64,000 nucleotides of DNA from contig DAIQOI010000002.1 of NCBI GenBank assembly GCA_036787955.1, positions 186,001-250,000 on the forward strand, in the 5' to 3' direction. The stretch is from UBA2336 sp036787955 (lineage in GTDB: Bacteria > Bacteroidota > Bacteroidia > Cytophagales > Cyclobacteriaceae). Position 1 is the first letter of the stretch; each line of letters begins with the position of its first letter. Positions 19,078-25,249 of this stretch are shown here, piece after piece. Made by a program: the position numbers and the translations under genes. The notes beneath the pieces are model-generated. The model was not told the DNA's origin and made no database searches. It was given only the letters and a program-made list of their open reading frames with translations.

Positions 19078-19962
19078 TTATCTTTTTCCGGCTAACTGAA
19101 AAGTACGGGTTATGTTAAAACCAAAACGGATGTCGCCGTTCCAAAAGTTTTCATAGGTCTCTGTAATGGTATAACGTTCAAACATGCCCAGCGTGTTGGT
19201 AAATACCAGTTGAAAAACATGTCCGCCGGTTTCGATGTCAATTCCAATCCCTATGGCATCATACCTGTAATAATCCGATGGCACATTCGGCCGGGCATTC
19301 AGGCGCTTCATGTATTCGATCGAAAGTGCCACACTGTGTGTAATTTTAAATCTGCCGGCCATACCCAGTGCAAAATCATCGTTGTTTTCATAAGTCTGGT
19401 TTACCGTATTCCGGTGAACATAAACCGGATTGAGTTGCAACGACAACCTGGAGCTGAACTTTCGTGCAACGAGCAACTGCGTGGCATAAGCCAACCTGTC
19501 CTCGGCTGTTAATGGAAGGGGGATTTCACTGTTGCGCGGAGATGTACGGTAAAAAACCGAACCCATGGCCGTAAGGGTAAAAGGAAAAGTCTTGTGCTGA
19601 CGAAGCGCCTTATACCGCACAAAGCCGTCAAAGGTGCGGTCAACGGATGTACGGCCAATGCCGATGCCAACGCGGTCGGTCAAACCATACTCTAAGCCCA
19701 GTCGGGTAACCGACTGATCCAGCCCCCAAAGGGTATAGGGCCCTTCGTTTAATAGTCCGAATCGGTGAGAGAAAATAAACTCCAACTCCCCTTTCCTGCG
19801 TGTCTCAACCGACTGCCCGTTGATAATGCGCGAACCCTTGAAGGTAGCTATTGCATAGCCAGGGTCATTTTCATTCTGCTTGTTGAGCTCGGCCAGCAAA
19901 TCATCCTGGGCATACAGTACAATAGTGAGGCCCACAAAAGTTATCAGCGCAAAAATTCTCAT
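19078..19962 (-). CDS. DUF5777-like secreted beta-barrel protein
   Basis: This 294-residue protein has a signal peptide (MRIFALITFVGLTIVLYAQ) and repeated beta-strands with aromatic ends, and resembles the DUF5777 family of Bacteroidota: ATFKGSRIINGQSVE, LEFIFSHRFG and YGLTDRVGIGIGRTS. An outer-membrane barrel is likely from composition. Only 1 bp separates it from the YceI gene upstream, so the two are translationally coupled with the SprB/cytochrome-like lipoprotein gene. The biochemical role is unknown; this gene company suggests a redox or lipid-related envelope function, which is inference. Confidence 0.85.
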   Translation of the reverse strand: MRIFALITFVGLTIVLYAQDDLLAELNKQNENDPGYAIATFKGSRIINGQSVETRRKGELEFIFSHRFGLLNEGPYTLWGLDQSVTRLGLEYGLTDRVGIGIGRTSVDRTFDGFVRYKALRQHKTFPFTLTAMGSVFYRTSPRNSEIPLPLTAEDRLAYATQLLVARKFSSRLSLQLNPVYVHRNTVNQTYENNDDFALGMAGRFKITHSVALSIEYMKRLNARPNVPSDYYRYDAIGIGIDIETGGHVFQLVFTNTLGMFERYTITETYENFWNGDIRFGFNITRTFQLAGKR

Positions 19963-19963
19963 C

Positions 19964-20509
19964 TCATTGGGGTTTGTAGGTTAAGTCCACAGTTACCTCA
20001 ACCTGTTCGGCAATGTTTTGCCACACTAGTTTGGGTATGTTAATATTATAATCTGCCAGCCGGATCATAAATTTTGATTTCACCATCAGCACTCCATTCT
20101 TGTTTTCGATTGTTCCTGGTATTTGAACATCGCGGGCAACACCATGAATGGTCAGCTTTCCCCTGGCCAGCACATCTTGTATGGAAGAAACCGATGGATC
20201 ATAACCCAATACTTTACCCGAAAAAGTGGACCGTGGATATTTATCCGACTCCAGGTATTTCTCGTTGAAGTGTTCCTGCATGAGTTTTTTCTCAAACTGA
20301 AACTGATTTATAGGTACCGAAAAGGCAATATCGCCTGTTACGCTGTTAAAAAGGCTCGTTACTTTCCGGTTTTCCGCCTTGATGTCTTCGAGGGGCGCGG
20401 AAGAATAAAAAGAAATGTAACCTTCCGTTACGAAATACTTCTGAGCAAAACAAAGCTGTGGAACCTGATAAAGTGCCGCAATTAGACAAAATGTAATAAA
20501 GGTTTGCAT
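19964..20509 (-). CDS. YceI-family periplasmic protein
   Basis: The 181-residue protein has a signal peptide ending in LCFAQ. The mature part carries YceI lipocalin-like features: TEGYISFYSSAPLEDIKAEN, an FSVPINQFQFEKKLMQEHFNE segment split over two strands, YPRSTFSGKV and GKLTIHGVARDVQIPGT. YceI proteins bind isoprenoid lipids such as polyprenols or quinones in a beta-barrel. It is the middle gene of a tight three-gene operon (3 bp after the lipoprotein gene, 1 bp before the DUF5777-like gene). Confidence 0.93.
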   Translation of the reverse strand: MQTFITFCLIAALYQVPQLCFAQKYFVTEGYISFYSSAPLEDIKAENRKVTSLFNSVTGDIAFSVPINQFQFEKKLMQEHFNEKYLESDKYPRSTFSGKVLGYDPSVSSIQDVLARGKLTIHGVARDVQIPGTIENKNGVLMVKSKFMIRLADYNINIPKLVWQNIAEQVEVTVDLTYKPQ

Positions 20510-20512
20510 GCC

Positions 20513-21327
20513 TTAATTCATGGGGGCTCCATCGTCTACCCAGCACGCTATCCGGGCTTTCTCGTCAGCTGTTAATCCACCGCCCGGTGGCATAGTGCCC
20601 GATTGGGTACGCGATTTAATACTGTTGCGGCGGTTGAATGCTTCCGGATAAATGAATAACTCACCGTTTGTCGGGTGGCAGGCAGGTCCTGAACATTTAC
20701 TCTGAAGTAACTCCTTGATCTGACCAGGCCCTTCGAATACCACACCGGTAGGAAGTCGGCCGATTGTTACGTTTATGCTAAAAGTACAGTTACTGACAGC
20801 GTCCTTCACCACAATAGTATAGCTGCCATCTTTCAGTTCATTAAAAGTAGCCTGATTACCAAAAGGCCCGTTGTTGAATGCGTACTGATAATTGCCGCTT
20901 CCACCGGTGGCTGTAACGGTTACCGAGCCGTTGAACGGTGCAAGGCATTGGTTGTTAGATGTGGTGGTTACGGTGGCCGAGAGCCCGGATGGTTCGGCAA
21001 GTGTAATTTTTCACAACGGTTTGCATCCCTGACGGTTATGACATAAATGCCGGGATTAAGATTATTGAATGTTGACGATAAGCCAAAAGCGCCGGTATTA
21101 ATTTTAAACTGATAAGGCATGTTCCCTCCGTCAGCTGATACGGTGATAGATCCGTCTGCTGAATTACAACCTGAGGGATCAGTCTTTGCCACAAGTGAAA
21201 TAGAGAGGTCCGTTGCACTGCAATCAACCATTTTCGGTTCATCGTTGCTGCTGCAACCCTGAAAAACCAGTGAGCCAATAATAGCAACCCCCAAATACGG
21301 GCAAGAGAGAAGGGTCCTTTTTGACAT
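20513..21327 (-). pseudogene. SprB-repeat lipoprotein with CX4CH cytochrome-like tail, interrupted by a -1 frameshift
   Basis: Two open frames together make one protein of about 271 residues. The first (from ATG 21327) has a lipobox VFQGC and a SprB-like repeat ending in VITVRDANRCEK. It then goes out of frame and stops near 20968. The correct continuation, KITLAEPSGLSATV, a second repeat with VTATGGSGNYQYAFNNG and a tail with KCSGPACHPT, TMPPGGGLT and IACWVDDGAPMN, lies in another frame. The break is at an A5 run (T5 on the plus strand, 21007-21011); one more A restores the frame. The tail resembles Bacteroidota cytochrome-like domains with a CX4CH heme-type motif. It may be a true mutation, a slippery tract or a sequencing error. 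It heads the YceI/DUF5777-like operon. Confidence 0.8.
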
Positions 21328-21420
21328 GCGTTAAAGTAATTTTTATCTGAATCCGATGAATTACAAATAGTAACCTACACAGCGGATATATCAAAAATAC
21401 TAACAAAAAGTGCGAAAATG

Positions 21421-21480
21421 AAAAACCCCCAAAGTCCTGGACTCCGGGGGCTTTTCATGTCTATAGTTGGCTTTAATCCT
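21421..21480 (-). ncRNA. Small RNA candidate A of a tandem pair
   Basis: On the minus strand a -7-like box (TATCTTTAC, 21484-21492) is followed after 5 nt by a 22-nt block (21457-21478) and then a terminator: stem CCCCC/GGGGG (21426-21430, 21446-21450) with inner pairs AGTC/GACT and a T5 tract. The predicted transcript is about 60 nt. The 22-nt block is 21/22 identical to the one in candidate B. The inner stem sequence differs from B but pairing is kept, which supports a real RNA fold. No protein-coding sense is seen. Confidence 0.6.
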
Positions 21481-21585
21481 GCCGTAAAGATACAACCAAA
21501 GAATCCAGGCACACATCCTATAATCGTTTCAGCGTTTATTTAAACGATAAACGGTAAAAAAAGCCTGTTCGGTGAAGCAGATAAA

Positions 21586-21650
21586 AACTGAAACCCCCGT
21601 ATCTGTTCACGACAGCGGGGGCTTCAATGTCTACAGTTGGCTTTAATCGA
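21586..21650 (-). ncRNA. Small RNA candidate B of a tandem pair
   Basis: Same design as candidate A, 170 bp upstream on the minus strand: a -33-like TTG, 19 nt, a -7-like box TAACTTTAC (21653-21661), 4 nt, the conserved block (21627-21648), then a terminator with CCCCCG/CGGGGG (21594-21599, 21616-21621), inner stem CTGT/ACAG and a TTTCAGTTTTT tail. The conserved block forms the predicted 5' end and is likely single-stranded, as expected of a target-pairing region. Between and around A and B (21328-21680) no gene is seen. Confidence 0.6.
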
Positions 21651-21677
21651 GGGTAAAGTTACACGATTACAGCAAAA

Positions 21678-21872
21678 TTACAACTTGTCATGGCGGAAAA
21701 TACTATCGTTTTTTACAGAGTCCTTTCCTGTAAATCTTTCTTTAAGGCGTTCCTTGAGTTGGGGGCGGGAATGTGGAAAAGTTGTTTTGCTGGCTATGTC
21801 AACGCTTAGCCAGACGAGCGCTATCAGGTAAGCAATAGCCAGAGCAAAAAATATCTTTTTTGACCGGTTCAT
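21678..21872 (-). CDS. Small single-pass membrane protein, unknown
   Basis: A 64-residue frame starts at the ATG at 21872, 3 bp past the T-tract of the rplT terminator. It has a KK-flanked membrane helix (IFFALAIAYLIALVWLSVDIA split as one segment, residues about 6-26) followed by a basic, charged tail with RPQLKERLKERF. No family is recognised. It could be translated from terminator read-through or from a promoter inside rplT. The hydrophobic-then-charged layout favours a real gene, but chance cannot be excluded for this length. Confidence 0.4.
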   Translation of the reverse strand: MNRSKKIFFALAIAYLIALVWLSVDIASKTTFPHSRPQLKERLKERFTGKDSVKNDSIFRHDKL

Positions 21873-21875
21873 CAG

Positions 21876-21901
21876 CAAAAAGGCCGCCCCTGGGCGGCCT
21901 T
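21876..21901 (-). terminator. Rho-independent terminator after rplT
   Basis: Read on the minus strand, AAGGCCGCCC and GGGCGGCCTT form a 9-10 bp GC-rich stem with a very small loop, followed by TTTTT. It begins 7 bp after the rplT stop codon and closes the infC-rpmI-rplT operon. Confidence 0.85.
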
Positions 21902-21907
21902 GAGAAA

Positions 21908-22252
21908 TCACTTTACTTTTTGCACCACTGCTTCAAAAGCTTGTGGATCGTTCATAGCCAGGTCGGCCAATGCCTTTCGGTTTAGTTCAATCCCGGCTTT
22001 TTTCAGCCGGCCCATAAACTCGGCATACGACATTCCATGGGCACGAACACCGGCGTTGATGCGTGTGATCCACAGGGCACGAAATTCGCGCTTCTTTTGC
22101 TTGCGGTCGCGGTAGGCGTAGGTTAATGCTTTTTCAACGGCATTCTTGGCGACCGTCCACACATTTTTTCTTCGGCCAAAGTATCCTTTGGCCAGCTTCT
22201 TGATGCGCTTGCGTTTGGCGCGCGAAGCAACGTTGTTAACTGATCTGGGCAT
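21908..22252 (-). CDS. rplT: 50S ribosomal protein L20
   Basis: The 114-residue protein matches L20 along its length: MPRSVNNVASRAKRKRIKKL, a GYFGRRKNVWTVAKNAVEKA block, YRDRKQKKREFRALWITRI and the C-terminal GIELNRKALADLAMNDPQAF. L20 binds 23S rRNA early in large-subunit assembly and represses its own operon in several bacteria. It is the last gene of infC-rpmI-rplT and is followed at once by a strong terminator. The 103-bp spacer to rpmI is unusually long and structured (see 22271-22354), which suggests local control of rplT. Confidence 0.98.
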   Translation of the reverse strand: MPRSVNNVASRAKRKRIKKLAKGYFGRRKNVWTVAKNAVEKALTYAYRDRKQKKREFRALWITRINAGVRAHGMSYAEFMGRLKKAGIELNRKALADLAMNDPQAFEAVVQKVK

Positions 22253-22270
22253 TGTTCATTCATCGTTTTT

Positions 22271-22354
22271 GGCTGCAGGCGATCACGCTTAAGCGCGATA
22301 CTTAGGCACTGCAGCCGGGTTAAACATATAAACCAATTACCGCCTTGGCGGTAA
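22271..22354 (-). promoter_or_regulatory. Structured RNA in the rpmI-rplT spacer, possible L20 regulatory element
   Basis: Two structures lie in the 103-bp spacer. Directly after the rpmI stop is a perfect 8-bp hairpin TTACCGCC/GGCGGTAA with a 2-nt spacer (22337-22354). Next is a long-range stem GGCTGCAG/CTGCAGCC (22271-22278, 22309-22316) enclosing a near-palindrome centred on CGCTTAAGCG. No T-tract follows either, so they are not ordinary terminators. Their place just before rplT fits an autoregulatory site for L20; that role is inferred. Confidence 0.5.
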
Positions 22355-22355
22355 C

Positions 22356-22556
22356 TTAAAATGCATATGGAAGCATGGGTTTGATATTCACTGCATCCGA
22401 AGATGAAATAACCTGCTTGCGGGTAAGTCTGCGCTTTTGTTTGGTTTCCTTTTTGGTAAGGATGTGGTTTTTATACGCACGCTTGTGCATGATTTTTCCC
22501 GTACCGGTAACCTTAAAGCGCTTCTTTGCTCCGGATTTGGTCTTTACTTTAGGCAT
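22356..22556 (-). CDS. rpmI: 50S ribosomal protein L35
   Basis: The 66-residue, very basic protein has the L35 pattern: MPKVKTKSGAKKRFKVTGTG, an AYKNHILTKKETKQKRRL core and a C-terminal PMLPYAF. It starts 1 bp after the infC stop codon, so translation is likely coupled to infC. It is a component of the large ribosomal subunit. Confidence 0.97.
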   Translation of the reverse strand: MPKVKTKSGAKKRFKVTGTGKIMHKRAYKNHILTKKETKQKRRLTRKQVISSSDAVNIKPMLPYAF

Positions 22557-22557
22557 A

Positions 22558-23142
22558 TTACTCAGCTTTGGTTTTTTCTTTTACTACTTTCCCCTTCGAT
22601 TGAATCAGCAAGGACATTCGCTTTCCTTCCAGCTTAGGCAGTTGTTCCACTTTTCCGTATTCTTCCAGTGCCTGCGCAAACTTCAGCAACAAAATTTCTC
22701 CCCGCTCCTTGTAAACTATAGTGCGCCCCGGGAAAAACACCGTGGCTTTCACTTTGGCACCCTCCTGCAAAAAATTTATTGCATGCTTCAGCTTAAAGTT
22801 AAAGTCGTGTTCTTCCGTGTTGGGACCAAAGCGGATTTCCTTCACCACAACCTTTACGGCCTTGGCTTTGATCTCCTTTTGCTTTTTCTTCTGCTCGTAC
22901 TTAAACTTCGAGTAGTCAACAACCTTGCAAACCGGCGGGTCAGCATTGGGTGAAATTTCCACCAAGTCCAAGCCCTGCTGCTGGGCAATCTTCAATGCTT
23001 CCTGGAGCGGGTAAATGTCAACTTTTACGTTGTCGCCAACCAACCGCACCCTGGGCGCGGTAATTCTTTCGTTAACCCGGTAAGGCTCCTCCTTGCGCGG
23101 AGGTCCTTTGCGAAAGATGGGCCTGTTTGTCTGGTTTGTAAT
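22558..23142 (-). CDS. infC: Translation initiation factor IF-3, AUU start codon
   Basis: The protein has 194 residues. The body is classic IF-3: VNERITAPRVRLVGDN, EALKIAQQQGLDLVEISPNADPPVCKVVDYSKF split by the linker, then the C-domain with EIRFGPNTEEHDFNFKL and FPGRTIVYKERGE. No ATG or GTG fits before the conserved N-terminus. The frame opens after a TAA, and the only sensible initiator is ATT at 23142 (sequence ATT-ACA-AAC), preceded by AAGGA. IF-3 discriminates against such codons, so infC with AUU is autoregulated in E. coli; the same logic is likely here. A GTG at 23049 would remove the conserved VNERI segment. Confidence 0.96.
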   Translation of the reverse strand: MTNQTNRPIFRKGPPRKEEPYRVNERITAPRVRLVGDNVKVDIYPLQEALKIAQQQGLDLVEISPNADPPVCKVVDYSKFKYEQKKKQKEIKAKAVKVVVKEIRFGPNTEEHDFNFKLKHAINFLQEGAKVKATVFFPGRTIVYKERGEILLLKFAQALEEYGKVEQLPKLEGKRMSLLIQSKGKVVKEKTKAE

Positions 23143-23148
23143 ACTACG

Positions 23149-23153
23149 TCCTT
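23149..23153 (-). promoter_or_regulatory. Ribosome-binding site supporting the infC AUU start
   Basis: AAGGA on the minus strand, 6 nt before the ATT codon. Shine-Dalgarno sites are often weak in Bacteroidota, so a clear one placed before a non-standard codon supports that start. Confidence 0.6.
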
Positions 23154-23265
23154 GTTTAAGTTAAACATACTTTCCTGCGCACCGGCACCAAACCTCCCGG
23201 TTTAGCGGAAAGGCTGCAAATATCGGTAATCCGATGCACAAACAAAATATCTGGCCAAAATAAGC

Positions 23266-25200
23266 TTATTCGGGTATGGCCGCTTCCATGCTGAGCCGAT
23301 TTATAAAGTCATCGAGCGCCAGACTACCCTGGTCACCCTCACCATGCCTTCGTACTGCGACCGTCTGTTCGGCTGCCTCGCGCTCGCCAACAATGAGCAT
23401 GTAGGGAATTTTTCTTACTTCAGCATCGCGTATTTTTCTCCCAATTTTTTCATCCCGATCATCTATAAATCCTCTGATATTCAATGACTTAAGCTTATTC
23501 ATTACCACGTTGGCGTAGGTGTTGAATCGCTCTGAAATAGGAAGGACCGCCACCTGGTCGGGCGCGAGCCAAAGCGGAAAGTTACCTGCGCAGTGTTCAA
23601 TAAGAACAGCCACGAATCGTTCCAGTGAGCCAAAAGGTGCGCGGTGTATCATCACCGGCCGGTGACGCTGGTTGTCGGCACCCACATATTCCAGTTCAAA
23701 ACGCTGGGGCAACTGATAATCAACCTGAATAGTACCCAACTGCCAGCTTCGCCCAAGCGCATCTTTTACCATGAAGTCGAGTTTTGGCCCGTAGAAGGCC
23801 GCCTCGCCCTTTACTGTAACTGTTTTAAGGCCTCGTTCATCGGCGGCCTCCTGAATCTCTCTTTCGGCTCTCTCCCACAGTGCGTCATCTCCAATATATT
23901 TTCCTTTGTCAAGCGGGTCGCGCAGGGATATTTGTGCGGTGTAATTCTCAAAACCCAGTGCCCTGAAAACGTGAAGCACGAGGTCAATCACTTTTACAAA
24001 TTCTTCCTTTACCTGATCCGGGCGACAGAAAATGTGGGCATCATCCTGAGTAAATCCACGCACGCGGGTCAGGCCGTGCAATTCACCACTTTGTTCGTAC
24101 CGGTACACCGTACCAAACTCTGCCAGCCGTACAGGTAATTCTTTATAGGACCTGGGCTTGCTGCGGTAAATTTCACAATGATGGGGGCAGTTCATCGGCT
24201 TGAGCAAAAATTCTTCGTTCTCATCCGGAGTGAGTATTGGCCTGAACGAGTCTTTGCCGTATTTTTCGTAGTGACCGGAAGTTACGTACAGGGCTTTGCT
24301 GCCAATGTGTGGCGTTACAACAGGCTCATAGCCGGCTTTTACCTGCGCCCTGCGCATAAATTGCTCCAGTTTTTCACGGATAATCGTGCCCCTGGGCAGC
24401 CAGAGCGGCAGGCCCATACCTACTTTTTCCGAGAAGGTAAACAATTCAAGTTCCTTACCGATTTTCCGATGGTCGCGTTTCTTTGCCTCTTCCAGCATCT
24501 GCAGATAATCATCCAGCTCTTTCTGCCTGGGAAAGGTGATGCCGTAAATGCGGGTAAGCATTTTATTTTTTTCGTTGCCCCGCCAGTAAGCTCCCGCCAC
24601 ATTTAAAAGTTTGATGGCTTTAATAAAACCAGTGTGGGGAATGTGCGGGCCCTTGCACAGGTCAACAAAGTTGCCCTGCTGATAAAAAGTTATAGACCCG
24701 TCATTCAGCTCCTGTATCAGCTCTATTTTGTATTCATCGCCTTTTTTACCAAAATAGTCCAGGGCTTCGTCTTTACTAACCTCTCTCCTGATAAAGGTAT
24801 TTTCCTGACGGGCCAGTTCTTTCATTTTGTTTTCCACGTTGGCCAGATCCTCTTCACCAAATGGCCGTCCGCCAAGGTCCACATCGTAATAAAATCCGTT
24901 ATCAATAGGAGGACCTATACCAAATTTCACACCCGGATAGAGGGCTTCAAGTGCTTCGGCCATCAGATGTGCCGATGAGTGCCAGAAAGCTTTTTTCCCA
25001 CCCACGTCCTGCCAGGTCAGGATTTTTACTGATGAATCAGCGGTAATAGGACGCGATAAATCCCAGATTTCGTTGTTTACTTCAATGGCCAGCGCGTTGC
25101 GCGCAAGACCTTCGGAAATGCTGCGGGCTATTTCGGCCCCCGTAACACCGGTGGAAAACTCACGAATGCTTCCATCCGGCAGCGTAATTTTAATGTTCAT
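23266..25200 (-). CDS. thrS: Threonyl-tRNA synthetase
   Basis: The 644-residue protein has the full ThrRS layout: N-terminal TGS domain (ITLPDGSIREFSTG), the editing domain with HSSAHLMAEA and GPPIDNGFYYD, the class II catalytic core with MNCPHHCEIY, RLAEFGTVYRYE, GLTRVRGFTQDDAHIF and PVMIHRAPFGSLERF, and the anticodon-binding domain (APDQVAVLPIS, ADEREAA-like end). It charges tRNA-Thr and edits Ser-tRNA-Thr. The ATG at 25200 is chosen over an in-frame TTG at 25209. infC follows after a 123-bp gap, the common thrS-infC-rpmI-rplT order. No leader attenuator was seen in the 49 bp before it. Confidence 0.98.
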   Translation of the reverse strand: MNIKITLPDGSIREFSTGVTGAEIARSISEGLARNALAIEVNNEIWDLSRPITADSSVKILTWQDVGGKKAFWHSSAHLMAEALEALYPGVKFGIGPPIDNGFYYDVDLGGRPFGEEDLANVENKMKELARQENTFIRREVSKDEALDYFGKKGDEYKIELIQELNDGSITFYQQGNFVDLCKGPHIPHTGFIKAIKLLNVAGAYWRGNEKNKMLTRIYGITFPRQKELDDYLQMLEEAKKRDHRKIGKELELFTFSEKVGMGLPLWLPRGTIIREKLEQFMRRAQVKAGYEPVVTPHIGSKALYVTSGHYEKYGKDSFRPILTPDENEEFLLKPMNCPHHCEIYRSKPRSYKELPVRLAEFGTVYRYEQSGELHGLTRVRGFTQDDAHIFCRPDQVKEEFVKVIDLVLHVFRALGFENYTAQISLRDPLDKGKYIGDDALWERAEREIQEAADERGLKTVTVKGEAAFYGPKLDFMVKDALGRSWQLGTIQVDYQLPQRFELEYVGADNQRHRPVMIHRAPFGSLERFVAVLIEHCAGNFPLWLAPDQVAVLPISERFNTYANVVMNKLKSLNIRGFIDDRDEKIGRKIRDAEVRKIPYMLIVGEREAAEQTVAVRRHGEGDQGSLALDDFINRLSMEAAIPE

Positions 25201-25249
25201 GTTATTCAATCAGCCAGCAAATATAACCGTGTAATCAGTAATCATCCCA

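Noticed and set aside
25201..25249. A T-box or attenuator before thrS
   Set aside because: The 49-bp space has no stem or leader peptide pattern, and thrS T-boxes are not expected in this phylum.
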